A DNA stretch of 64,000 nucleotides, taken from NCBI GenBank assembly GCA_029246685.1, contig JAQWMR010000015.1:124001-188000 (forward strand), in the 5' to 3' direction. Source of the stretch: Acidimicrobiales bacterium. GTDB lineage: Bacteria > Actinomycetota > Acidimicrobiia > Acidimicrobiales > Aldehydirespiratoraceae. Position 1 is the first letter of the stretch; each line of letters begins with the position of its first letter. Shown one piece after another: positions 46,522 to 55,896 of the stretch. The notes under the pieces were generated by a model that made no database searches, had not been told where the DNA came from, and was given only the letters and a program-made list of their open reading frames with translations. The translations under genes were made by a program, and so were the position numbers.

Positions 46522-47510
46522 CAGAAGTTGTGCTCCTTCACGAGTTCGGGATCCACATCGGGCTCGCCGGTGGACTCCCATCGTTCGTAGACGCCCTCAT
46601 TGAGGCCGTACCCACGGTTGTCGGCGTCGTCGAAACTGATGTCATCGCGCCAGACGACCTCCAGGCGCATGCCCACGCGGAACTCGTCGATCGGGATGTG
46701 GCGAACATCGACACCACCGATCGTCGAGTCGGCACCGTCGAGCAGGATCGAGCACCGGATGTACGGCTCGGTCTCGGTTTGTCCGTGGTACTGGATGGGC
46801 GTGATCTCCGTGAAGGAGGTGACCGTGCCCCGGCCCTCGACCTCCACGTCGTCCGCATCGCTCATCGGCACCCGGTTGATGGCGTCGTAGCCGCGGCTGG
46901 GCACGTGGACCTTGCCGTCGGCCGGACTGCGCTGACCGATGATCTTCTTCTGGAGAAGACCCTGCAGAAAGCGTTGGCGGTGGGGCTGAAGTGGTTCCTG
47001 GATCCGCACCCCGATGAGGTGCTCCATGATCTCGACGTCCTCGTCAGCGTCCACGGGCGATGGGGCGGCGGCCTCCTCACCAGGCACAAAGTGCACATCG
47101 GTCACGGAGCCGACCCGGTCCTCGTTGAAACGGACGACCACGCGCATGCCGGTCGACATGGCGTCGATCGAGCCGGCGTCGACGGCGTGCAGCATCGTGG
47201 TGTCCGCACCGTCGAGCTTGATCTGCGCGAACGCGAACGGCGTATCGAGCGGATGCTTCGAGGTCGGTTCGGCAACCCAGGTCCAGGCATCGACCGTGCC
47301 GACCGGACCAACCTCGACGAGGTTCTCCGGACCGACGGTCGCGCCGGAGTCGGGGTCGTATTCGACCGGAGGGCAGATCACCTGGTCCCCCACCCGCGTG
47401 CCGAGGATGCGTCCATCGCGCAGCCCCGTCAGAAACGGCCCGATCACCGGGCCGGTCGTACGGGTGTAGGGGAACTCGAGAGTGAAATCGATGTCTGGGA
47501 GGTCGGCCAT
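46521..47510 (-). CDS. double DUF35 OB-fold protein
   Basis: A 329-residue protein with two DUF35-like modules in tandem (about 20-155 and 190-315). Both have the OB-fold features VGTVDAWTWV and GRGTVTSFTEI. The zinc-ribbon segments are degenerate: one reads VGDQVICPPVEYD with a single Cys and the other KVHVPSRGYD with none. DUF35 proteins bind thiolase-like partners in steroid side-chain cleavage. The gene heads the thiolase-thiolase-SDR-FadE operon. Confidence 0.82.
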   Translation of the reverse strand: MADLPDIDFTLEFPYTRTTGPVIGPFLTGLRDGRILGTRVGDQVICPPVEYDPDSGATVGPENLVEVGPVGTVDAWTWVAEPTSKHPLDTPFAFAQIKLDGADTTMLHAVDAGSIDAMSTGMRVVVRFNEDRVGSVTDVHFVPGEEAAAPSPVDADEDVEIMEHLIGVRIQEPLQPHRQRFLQGLLQKKIIGQRSPADGKVHVPSRGYDAINRVPMSDADDVEVEGRGTVTSFTEITPIQYHGQTETEPYIRCSILLDGADSTIGGVDVRHIPIDEFRVGMRLEVVWRDDISFDDADNRGYGLNEGVYERWESTGEPDVDPELVKEHNF

Positions 47511-47582
47511 ACGCGGCCGAGTTCACCACACGATCTGGGTCCACCTCAAAACGAGTTCACCCGTGGCCCGAACGGCGTTCGC

Positions 47583-48059
47583 TCAGACGCCGAGATCGCG
47601 CAACGCTGCAGCGCGTTTGGCGATCATCGAGCCGTCCAGGCTGATCGAACCATCGAGCGCTTCGGCGGGCCACTGGACGTCCAGGCGGACGTCCCCGTTG
47701 AGTGGAACCGGCCAGGCCCACCACTCGGTTGTCTCGACGTGGCGAGCCGGTCGACGGCGATCGTTGCGGTCTTCGATCACCTTGCGGGTTCCAAGACGAA
47801 CGAGTGCGCCGGGTGTCGGCATGTCGGCCCGCTATCGCGGCGTGCCGATGCGGTTCGAGACCTGCGTGCCATCGCCGTAGGTGAGATCGACGGTGATCAC
47901 CTCGGGCACGAGCCGGTGTTCCGATCCCACGCCGGGGCTCAGGTACTCGATCGATTCCCAGGTGGGCGGAAGGACCCACGGCCCGAGCGAGGTGACGGGG
48001 AGCGTCACCCCAAACCCGTCCGGGCCGGCGACGACGGCGTCGAGTGTGACTTCGGCGGT
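47583..48059 (-). pseudogene. beta-rich domain with internal TAG, continuing the Clp_N-like frame
   Basis: Directly after the TAG that ends the Clp_N-like gene (48060-48062) the same frame stays open: AEVTLDAVVAGPDGFG, GPWVLPPTWESIEYL, EVITVDLTYGDGTQV. A second TAG follows at 47832-47834, after which it continues from MPTPGALVRLGTRK to a stop at 47583. Composition looks coding and beta-rich. Either a separate gene without a clear start, or the C-terminus of the Clp_N-like protein interrupted by two nonsense codons. Confidence 0.45.
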
Positions 48060-48635
48060 CTAACTTCGGGCAACGAGGCGGGGTACGTCCTCGCTCGGAA
48101 CGCGGGCCACGGCGGCTTCGGGACCCGGGCCCCACGAGACGTAGTGCGCCTCGTGACGCCGGTCGAGCACAGAGATGAGCGACGCGACCTCGCTCTTGTC
48201 GAGCCTGGCTGCGCCGAGCTCCACAAGCCGACGGATCTCACCCAGACGGACACCGAGATGACGCAGAGCCGTGGCCGCGCCGGAGCGCGGGTCGTTCAGA
48301 CAGCCGAGCAGAAGATCGAACGCGGATCGCCGAGAGTCGCCGGAGAGCGATTTCCCGTGCAGCGCCAGTTCGGCTCGAGGGCTCAAGGGAGGATCGATGT
48401 GACCGTCCGGGTCAGGATCGAAGTGGTGCCCGCGCAGAGCCATGATCGACCGCTCGAGGCGGGCGGTGTCGAGAGCAAACAATTCGCATAGCTCGGACAT
48501 GTCGCCGGTCGCGGTCGCGACCGCGCCAAACAGCAGATACTCGGTGCCGCATCGCTCATCACCCATCGCGCCCGCTGTCCCCAACGCCACGTCGAGAGCC
48601 ATCCGTGCACCAGCGTCCAGCTGAAGTTCACTCAT
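48060..48635 (-). CDS. Clp N-terminal-domain-like protein
   Basis: A 191-residue helical protein resembling two Clp_N repeats: ARMALDVALGTAGAMGDERCGTEYLLFG and SPRAELALHGKSL, then SAFDLLLGCLNDPRSGA. Such free Clp_N proteins bind protease chaperones or substrates; the partner is not known. The TAG stop is followed by more open frame, so the protein may once have been longer. It is upstream of the DUF35 operon on the same strand. Confidence 0.7.
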   Translation of the reverse strand: MSELQLDAGARMALDVALGTAGAMGDERCGTEYLLFGAVATATGDMSELCELFALDTARLERSIMALRGHHFDPDPDGHIDPPLSPRAELALHGKSLSGDSRRSAFDLLLGCLNDPRSGAATALRHLGVRLGEIRRLVELGAARLDKSEVASLISVLDRRHEAHYVSWGPGPEAAVARVPSEDVPRLVARS

Positions 48636-48684
48636 CTGGAAAACGGTACAAGGCGACCCGCCGGCTTCGCCTGAGTCGTACGGA

Positions 48685-49173
48685 TCAACCGCGGGTTGAT
48701 TCCCCTGCCGTGAAGGCGAAAACGGTGGCAGACGTCACGTCTCGCAGCGTCTTCGGGTCGATCGGAAAACACGAGTCGTTCGTGCCGGCGGCGCCGTAGA
48801 CGATCTCGTGCTCGAGCAGGTCGGGGTCCATGAACGTCGGCAAGGGAGCCGGGTGGCCGAACGGCGGCGTCCCCCCGATCGAGAAACCGGTCGCCTCCCG
48901 AGCCGTGTTGGCGTCGCTCATCGTCACGGAACCGCCCACGACCTTGGCGAGACGGTCGGTGTCCAGCCGATTGTGGCCGGCGGTCAGCGCGAGGAAGGGG
49001 CCGTCCGGGCCCACCACCACGAGCGACTTCGCGATCTGCGACACCTCACAGCCCACGGCGATGGCAGCGTCTGCGGCCGTCCGGGTGCCCTCGGGGTAGA
49101 GCACGTAGTCGACGTCGACACCGAGTTCGGCCGCAGCGGCGCAGAACCGCTCGAGCGCGTCGGGCTTGGCCAT
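48685..49173 (-). CDS. YbaK/EbsC-family aminoacyl-tRNA deacylase-like protein
   Basis: A 162-residue YbaK/ProX-fold protein that may hydrolyse misacylated tRNA. Motifs: IAVGCEVSQIAKSLVVV, LALTAGHNRLD, GFSIGGTPPFGH and FMDPDLLEHEIVYGAAGTND. The ATG at 49173 overlaps the stop of the carotenoid oxygenase gene (TGATG). Length and motifs are complete. Confidence 0.9.
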   Translation of the reverse strand: MAKPDALERFCAAAAELGVDVDYVLYPEGTRTAADAAIAVGCEVSQIAKSLVVVGPDGPFLALTAGHNRLDTDRLAKVVGGSVTMSDANTAREATGFSIGGTPPFGHPAPLPTFMDPDLLEHEIVYGAAGTNDSCFPIDPKTLRDVTSATVFAFTAGESTRG

Positions 49174-50692
49174 CAGCTGTCCGCCGGCCACGTGCCGTGG
49201 AATCCGAACGGCACCCGTCGGGGCAGGTCGATCTCGGCGACGGGAACGGCGCCGACATCGGTCGCGTCGAGGATTACGAACGACGAACGGTCCGTGGCTT
49301 GATCCCAGATGAACGTGAGCAGCCATCCTTCGCCCTCGGCGCTGTCGGGTGGGTCGGGCACGAACAGCGCCTCGCCCGGTTGTCGTGCCGGGCCCGGTGT
49401 CCAGCGATCCAGCTCGCCGGTGGCGACGTCGAGCGCGGCAAGCCCGGGGAACTCGAGATTGCCGTCAGCGGTGTCGTGCGTCTCCGTGTACCAGGCGACG
49501 GAATGGGCCCGCCCAGTCACCCGGTGATCGATCTCAGGGAAGTCGATGGAGAGCTCACTGACCTGCTCGGTCGTCCACGTGAGCTCGTCACCGCCGGTGC
49601 CGATCGTCCACCGGTTGAGGAGCGACGGGCTGTCATTGATGTCGTTGTCGTTGAACACGGATGGAATCCGAGAAACGTCGAGAACGATCCGATCGTCGTC
49701 GCGGTACGCGTTCGTGCCGTGGAACACGTAGCCGTTGTCGATCTCGACCCAACGCATCTCGGCAGCCGGGCCGCCCAGGGGCATGACACCGACGAGCGAG
49801 CCGCAGGACGCGTCCCACGTGAACGGATTCACGGCGCCTGCGGCGGCTGCGGCGAGGTCGAACACCACCGGGAACTCCCAGAAGACGACGTCGCGGTCGG
49901 TGATCGCGAAGTCGTGGATCATCGTCCCGGCCGACACCGCGATCTCTTCCTTCACGAGGAGCTCGCTGCCATCGTCGGAGGCGACGTAGTAGGTGAGATA
50001 GGGCGGGGTGAACCCGTAGCCGAAAAGTGGAGCAGCCCGGTGGACGGATCCACCTTCGGGTGCGCGGTGACGTTCGAGCCGAGCGAACCGTCTGCGCCGG
50101 AGATGTCGACGGGCTCGATGGTCGCGAGGTTCGACGGGTCGATCTCATACGGCCAGCCGACCTCGCCGAGGCTCAGCAGCCGATCGCCGTAGGCGAACAT
50201 GCTGACGTTGGACTGTGTCTCGCCACTCCCGGGTGGCGCAGCGAAGTCGCCGAATTCCCGGCCGTCTTGGAGGAACGGCGTGTCGATATAGCGGTTGTGG
50301 TACCAGCTGGCCTCGCCGTTCTCGATGCGGATGCCGTGCACCATCCCGTCACCGAAGAACCAGTGCGGCGAGTTCCCCGAACTCGGGTTCGACCCGTTGC
50401 GGGCGCAGAGGCCGCTCAGCGTCGGCGGGATCGCACCGCGGACCTCCAGTTCGGTCAGGCGCACTTCGTCAGCAACGGGGGCGAAGCCGCCCTGCAACCA
50501 GTACGGCGTCGTGGAGTCGTAGCCGAGGGTTGTGGTCGTGACCAGCGGAGCGGTGGTCGACGTCGCGGCCGCGGTAGTCGTCGGCGCGGTAGTTGTGGTT
50601 GCCGGTGCGGACGTCACGTCGTCGGCACAGCCGGCCAGAGCAATACCCCCGCCGAGGGCTGCTCCCCCGGCGAGAAACGTACGGCGATCCAC
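49173..50692 (-). pseudogene. carotenoid oxygenase family protein, single frameshift
   Basis: An RPE65/CCD-family enzyme that cleaves carotenoids or stilbene-like compounds with a four-His iron. The GTG at 50692 begins MDRRTFLAGGAALGGG, a twin-arginine lipoprotein signal (lipobox Cys22) with a Thr-rich linker. The frame breaks at the A run 50023-50026; one added base restores HFFGYGFTPPYLTYYV and gives 506 residues. Composite His211 (AHPKVD), His260 (IHDFAI), His325 (VFHGTNAY) and His499 (GFHGTW) are all present. Otherwise intact, so the break may be a sequencing error. Confidence 0.88.
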
Positions 50693-52428
50693 TACCGGCG
50701 GCCGCGTACGAGCCGTCCGGGCCGAGCGCCCGTGTCCTCACCCTCGCGACGAGTGACCTGACCGGCCACGATCGTCGCGACGTAGCCCTCAGCGGTCTGG
50801 ATAAGCCGACGTCCGCCAGCGGGAAGGTCGTGGACCAACTCCGGCGTGCGCAAGGCGATCCGATCGTGATCGATCACGTTGAGATCGGCCCGTTGACCCA
50901 CCTCGATCGTGCCCCGATCGGTCATTCCGAACAGCGCGGCGGTGTCCTTGGTCTGCTTGCGCACAACCCACTCGAGAGGAAGCTGTTCGCCTCGAGAACG
51001 ATCGCGCGTCCAGTGGGCGATCATCGTCGTTGGCAGTGACGCGTCGCAGATGAGGCCGCAGTGGGCGCCGCCGTCGCCGAGTCCGACCACGGCTTGCGGA
51101 TGTGTCAGCTGCTCCCGGATGACGTCGTGGTTGCTGTCGACGTAGTTGTAGAGCGGAAGCATGAGCAGCGCCTTGCCGCCCTCAGCACAGAAGGCGTCGT
51201 AGGCGGCCTCCTCGGGCGACACGCCCGCGACCTCCGCGAGGCCGGCCACCGAGCGGTCAGGCGTCGGCTCATAGTCCGGCGGGTCGCCCAGCACGTAGAG
51301 AGAGTCGAGCATTCCGGCTGCGAGCATCGCGATGCCCTCGTTGATCAGGCCCTTGCCCTCGCCGTTCTCTTCGCTGAGGATCGCGGCCTTCACCTCCGGC
51401 TTGCGCAGCTCCACAATGCGTTCGGCAATCGGGAGATCGCCGATCGCCTGGTAGCTCGGGCGAAGCATGAATGGGTGGCCGGTATCGAAGCCGATGAGGA
51501 CGCCGAAGGGGCGTCCTGCGACCTGCGGGTGAAGCTGCGCGCCCTCGTCGACCGCCGCGAGCGAGGCGTCCATCTGCTCTCGCCAGAGGTCAGGAGCAGC
51601 GGGGACCTGGAGCATGGCGAAGGTGACCGGCTGGCCGGTTTCGGCCGACAGCCGCCGCATCCAGTCGACTTCCTTCATCGGGGCGACGAGGTCAAGCCCA
51701 GCCGCGCCCGCCGGCGCCAGTTCGAACACACCGCCGCCGCCGTCGCGCAACGCACGACCCATCGCGAACAGCTCGTCCTCCGCGGCGAAGGTGCCCGGCA
51801 CGGGCTCGCCGTCCATTGCTCGATGGCCGATCGTCCGAGACGTGGAGACACCCAGCGCTCCTGCGGCGATCGCTTCCTGCACGATCTCGGCCATCGCCTC
51901 GATCTCCTCGGGCGACGCATCCTCGTTCTTGGCGCCCCGCTCCCCCATCACGTAGGCGCGCACGGATCCATGGGGGATCTGCGTGCCGACGTCGACGGAC
52001 CACTGGCGCTTGTCGAGCGAATCGAGATACTCGGGGAAGGTCTCCCAGTCCCAGTCGATGCCCTCGCTCAGGGCGGCGCCAGGAATGTCTTCCACGCCTT
52101 CCATCAGCTGAACGAGCCAGCTCTCCGAGCCTGGACGGACGGGCGCGAAGCCGACGCCACAGTTGCCCATGACGAGCGTGGTCACGCCGTGCAGCGACGT
52201 CGGTTCGAGCGTCTCGTCCCACGTGACCTGACCGTCGTAGTGGGTGTGGACGTCGACGAACCCGGGGGTGACGAGCAGGCCGGTCGCATCGATGACCTCG
52301 GCTGCCTCGCCGTCGAGGTCGGACCCGACCGCAACGATGACGCCATCGGTGATGGCGATGTCGGCTTGGCGCCGATCGGTGCCGGTGCCGTCGACAACGG
52401 TGCCGTTGGTGATCAGGAGGTCGTACAT
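50692..52428 (-). CDS. D-aminoacylase-like amidohydrolase, copy A
   Basis: A 578-residue amidohydrolase-superfamily enzyme of the N-acyl-D-amino-acid deacylase type. The metal motif is FVDVHTHYDGQVTWD, followed by GNCGVGFAPVRPG and, near the end, GDGGAHCGLICDASLPT and the composite-domain end PAGGRRLIQTAEGYVATIVAG. The ATG at 52428 matches the paralogue. The stop overlaps the carotenoid oxygenase start by one base. The substrate may be a cyclic or N-acylated compound, unproven. Confidence 0.9.
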   Translation of the reverse strand: MYDLLITNGTVVDGTGTDRRQADIAITDGVIVAVGSDLDGEAAEVIDATGLLVTPGFVDVHTHYDGQVTWDETLEPTSLHGVTTLVMGNCGVGFAPVRPGSESWLVQLMEGVEDIPGAALSEGIDWDWETFPEYLDSLDKRQWSVDVGTQIPHGSVRAYVMGERGAKNEDASPEEIEAMAEIVQEAIAAGALGVSTSRTIGHRAMDGEPVPGTFAAEDELFAMGRALRDGGGGVFELAPAGAAGLDLVAPMKEVDWMRRLSAETGQPVTFAMLQVPAAPDLWREQMDASLAAVDEGAQLHPQVAGRPFGVLIGFDTGHPFMLRPSYQAIGDLPIAERIVELRKPEVKAAILSEENGEGKGLINEGIAMLAAGMLDSLYVLGDPPDYEPTPDRSVAGLAEVAGVSPEEAAYDAFCAEGGKALLMLPLYNYVDSNHDVIREQLTHPQAVVGLGDGGAHCGLICDASLPTTMIAHWTRDRSRGEQLPLEWVVRKQTKDTAALFGMTDRGTIEVGQRADLNVIDHDRIALRTPELVHDLPAGGRRLIQTAEGYVATIVAGQVTRREGEDTGARPGRLVRGRR

Positions 52429-52436
52429 GGGGCTCC

Positions 52437-54182
52437 TCAGGAGGTCGCGCGGACGAGTCGGCCGGGCCGCGCCCCGGTATCGGTGTCGTCGCGGCATGTG
52501 ACCACACCGCTGACGATCGTGGCTTTGTAGCCACAGGCGAACTGGACGAACCGCTTGCCGCCCGCCGGAAGATCGCGGGCGACCTTCGGCGGTTCGAGCG
52601 TCAGGTTCTCGAGGTCGACCACGTTGATGTCGGCCTTGGCGCCGACCTCGAGCGTTCCTCGGTCAGCGAATCCGAACAGGCGGGCCGTGTCGTGGGTCTG
52701 CTTCTTAACGATGAACTCCAGCGGCAGCTTCTCGCCGCGGCTGCGATCACGTGCCCAGTGCGTCAGCAGCCAGGTGGGCTGCGAGGCGTCGCAGATCACA
52801 CCGCAATGTGCGCCGCCATCGGAGAGGCCGATGACGCCAGCGGGATGCGTGAGCATTTCGCGGAGCGCATCGCCGTTACCGTCGGCGTAGTTGAGGAACG
52901 GGAAGAGCAGCAGGGTACGACCGTCGTCCTCGAGCAGCATGTCGTAGAGCAGATCCTCGACCTCGCGCCCCATGCCCTCAGCGATGGCCTTGATCGTGCG
53001 GTCCGGGCCCGGCTCGTAGTCGGGCGGGTCGCCGAGCACGTAGATCCGATGCATCGACCCGAGGATGAACTGCGAGAACGGGTTGTCGGTATCCGGGACC
53101 TCCGAGAGGATCGCCGCCCGCCGCTCGGGCCGACCGAGTTCGGCGACGAGTTCGTCCAGCGGCAGATCTGCGATCTCGTCAAAGCTCGGCCGCTGTCGCC
53201 ACGGGCTGAGGCCTTCGAGTCCGAGAAGAATGCCGTTGAGCCGACCAGCGATCTGGGGATGCAGCGACGCACCCTCCTCGACCGCGGCGATCGAGCGGTC
53301 CATCAGCTCCTTCCAGAGCTGGGGCTCGTCGTTGATCTGGACGAGGACGAACGAGACCGGCACGCCGGTGTCCTTCGAGATCTTCACCATCCAGTCGACT
53401 TCCTTGTGCGGCGCGACGACGTCCTCGCCGGCCGATCCCATCGGCGCGAGTTCGAGCAGTCCGTGGCCGGCATCGGCACAGCCGCGGGCGAGGCCGTACA
53501 ACTCGTCTTCGGCAGCAAACGTGCCCGGCACGGGCTCGCCGTCCATCGCCGTGTGGGCGATCGTTCGCGAGGTCGAGACCCCGAGGGCGCCGGCTTCCAC
53601 GGCTTCGCGGACGATGCCGCGCATCGCCTCGATCTCCTCGGCATTCGCTGCTTCGTTCTTGGCGCCTCGCTCCCCCATGACATATGAGCGAACTGCGCCG
53701 TGCGCGATCAAGCAGCCGACGTCCATCCCCCACGCGCGCCCATCGAGATTGTCGAGGTATTCGGGGAAGGTCTCCCACGTCCAGTCGATGCCTTCGCTCA
53801 GCGCGGCTCCAGGGATGTCCTCGACGCCCTCCATCAGCTGGATGAGCCAGTCCTCGGTGCCCGGCTTCACCGGCGCGAAGCCGACACCGCAGTTGCCTGT
53901 GACGATCGTGGTCACGCCGTGGGAAGCGGACGGTTCGAGCACCGGATCCCACGTGACCTGACCGTCGTAGTGCGTGTGCACATCGACGAAGCCCGGGATG
54001 ACAATGCAGTCGGTGGCGTCGATCACCTCGTCGGCCTCGGCGCGGCCGAGATCGCCGACTGCGGCCACCACGCCGTCACGCACGCCGACATCGGCGACGT
54101 GGCGGTCGGCGCCCGTCCCGTCGACGACGGTGCCGTTACGGATGAGAAGGTCGAACCTCGTGCTGTCAGCTTCCGCGTTCAT
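52437..54182 (-). CDS. D-aminoacylase-like amidohydrolase, copy B
   Basis: A 581-residue paralogue of the next gene, sharing FVDVHTHYDGQVTWD, GNCGVGFAPVKPG, PEYLDNLD, YVMGERGAKNE, SDGGAHCGVICDAS and the end TDTGARPGRLVRATS (copy A has EDTGARPGRLVRGRR). The two are tandem, eight bases apart, and clearly duplicated. Differences are scattered, so the copies have diverged over time and may prefer different substrates. Confidence 0.9.
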   Translation of the reverse strand: MNAEADSTRFDLLIRNGTVVDGTGADRHVADVGVRDGVVAAVGDLGRAEADEVIDATDCIVIPGFVDVHTHYDGQVTWDPVLEPSASHGVTTIVTGNCGVGFAPVKPGTEDWLIQLMEGVEDIPGAALSEGIDWTWETFPEYLDNLDGRAWGMDVGCLIAHGAVRSYVMGERGAKNEAANAEEIEAMRGIVREAVEAGALGVSTSRTIAHTAMDGEPVPGTFAAEDELYGLARGCADAGHGLLELAPMGSAGEDVVAPHKEVDWMVKISKDTGVPVSFVLVQINDEPQLWKELMDRSIAAVEEGASLHPQIAGRLNGILLGLEGLSPWRQRPSFDEIADLPLDELVAELGRPERRAAILSEVPDTDNPFSQFILGSMHRIYVLGDPPDYEPGPDRTIKAIAEGMGREVEDLLYDMLLEDDGRTLLLFPFLNYADGNGDALREMLTHPAGVIGLSDGGAHCGVICDASQPTWLLTHWARDRSRGEKLPLEFIVKKQTHDTARLFGFADRGTLEVGAKADINVVDLENLTLEPPKVARDLPAGGKRFVQFACGYKATIVSGVVTCRDDTDTGARPGRLVRATS

Positions 54183-54223
54183 GGATCAAAGCTTAGAACG
54201 CCGTCCGACCGAGGGCCGAACCC

Positions 54224-55164
54224 TCAGGCGGGCAGAATCATCGTGGCCGGGATCGCCATGTCGAACGTGTCGTTGCACAGCGAGACATCACCGGTTTCCA
54301 GGCCGAGCGTGAACCAGGCCTGCCGCTGGTCGACGGATCCGTGCGTCCAGTTGTGCGGCGTCACCTGCTGACCGGCGGACTCCTGAATTCGGTCGTCACC
54401 CACCGCTTCGGCTGCCCGCAATCCCTCGGCGATGTCGCCTCGCTCGAGCGTGACGTCGGACGACGCGGGCCGCCGCTCTGCGACGTTCGCCCACGTCCCT
54501 GCCAGACAGTCAGCCCGAAGCTCGAGACGGATCGTCAACCCATTGACGGCCTCTTGTGACGACGCGTTCTGTTACTCGGCGCGAACATCGCCGGACACGC
54601 CCGTCACGGTCTGGACGTGGTGGGCAACCTCGTGGGCGATCACATACGCCTGGGCGAAGTCTCCACCCGCGCCGAACTGGGGCCCCGCAAGCACGTCGAA
54701 GAACGACTGATCCAGGTACACGTGCTCGTCGGCCGGGCAATAGAAAGGTCCGGTGGCGGCCGTGGCGAAGCCGCAACCGCCCGTCTCGACGTTGTCGAGA
54801 AAGATCACCATCGTGGCGCGCCGATAGCCCGGCAGCGTCGACTCCCAGTAGTCCTGTACGTCGGTGAAGACCGCTCCAAGGAACCGGTTCTCCTCGGCGA
54901 CATCACCGGACGAATCGCCGGTGGTGCCGGTCCCATCGCCGAGCGAGGCCGGAAGGCCTCCGCCCTCGCCGCCGCTGAGCAATGCGAAAACCACGACCAC
55001 GATGATTCCGAGAATCCCGGCGCCGCCGACGCCGGCTCCGGCCTTGCCACCGCGGCTCATCGGCGTCGGGAAGGGAAGCCCCGCTCCACTTCCACGGCGG
55101 CCGAGCGGGCCCTGCCCCGGTACTCCACATCGCGCACTCGGGCGCCGCGCCGTATCTTGACCAC
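54224..55164 (-). pseudogene. YpfJ-like neutral zinc metallopeptidase with frameshift and TAA
   Basis: A perfect AGGAGG precedes GTG at 55164, opening VKIRRGARVRDVEYRG, the YpfJ N-terminus. The frame breaks at the C run 55115-55118; one extra base leads to GQGPLGRRGSGAGLPFP, a membrane helix (GGAGILGIIVVVVFALL) and the zinc motif AHEVAHHVQT. TAA at 54572-54574 interrupts GDVRAE/QNASSQE. The last part, RLELRADCLAGTWAN and WTHGSVDQRQAWF, is well conserved. With one base restored the gene is 314 codons, normal length. Confidence 0.85.
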
Positions 55165-55191
55165 CGTTGTCCTCCTGATCCGCGCTCGACC

Positions 55192-55839
55192 CTAGGCACC
55201 GAGCAGCGCGGCGAGGCCTGTCAGGTCTCGGTCGAGACGAGCCGCCGTCGCCCGATAGATATCGAGCGGCTCGCCCGCCGGGTCCGCCACTTCTTCCGCG
55301 GGCCGGCCGATCGTCGGCCCGGTCCGACTCGCCCCGATCGCAACGATCCGGTCGACCATCGATCGTTTCGCCATCGCCTCGCCCTCCTGCGCCGAGCCGC
55401 GCAACAAACGCACGAGCTCTCCGGGAAGGAAGACGTGCGGCGCAAGGGATTTGTCGCGAGCAACGACGGCACCGGCGTGATCTCGCGTCATCGCAAGGAC
55501 GAGATCCACCTCGAGCTGATCTGGCGCGAGCTTGCGGCTTCGATGCGCGGACAGATCGAGACCCATCTCGCCCATCACCGAGACCGCGTGGGGCGTGGCG
55601 CCTCGTTCGGCCCAACCGAGCGTGCCGGCCGACGCGACCATCGCGTCCACGCCGTGGTCCGCGAGACGAGCGGCGAGCAGGACTTCCGCCATCGGCGAAC
55701 GGCACGTGTTGCCGGTGCACACCGTGAGGACCCGCAATCGAGCAACGCCCAAGGAAGGCGCACCAGCGGGCGCCACATTGTTGGCCACACGATTCTTCGA
55801 CACTTGCGATTCGGCAGACACAGCGCCACACGATGGCAT
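55192..55839 (-). CDS. low-molecular-weight protein tyrosine phosphatase family protein
   Basis: The catalytic loop VCTGNTCRSPMAE (Cys-x5-Arg-Ser) and the general-acid Asp in VADPAGEPLDIY are those of LMW tyrosine phosphatases and thioredoxin-linked arsenate reductases. The ATG at 55839 gives 215 residues with about 35 extra residues before RVLTVCTGN. A TTG directly before RVLTV is the more family-like start, giving about 180. The gene is divergent from the CoA-transferase gene. Confidence 0.85.
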   Translation of the reverse strand: MPSCGAVSAESQVSKNRVANNVAPAGAPSLGVARLRVLTVCTGNTCRSPMAEVLLAARLADHGVDAMVASAGTLGWAERGATPHAVSVMGEMGLDLSAHRSRKLAPDQLEVDLVLAMTRDHAGAVVARDKSLAPHVFLPGELVRLLRGSAQEGEAMAKRSMVDRIVAIGASRTGPTIGRPAEEVADPAGEPLDIYRATAARLDRDLTGLAALLGA

Positions 55840-55896
55840 GGCCACCGTCTGAGGTGGTACACCGAGCGAGTCGAATTGCGACCCGAGGAGACAGAC

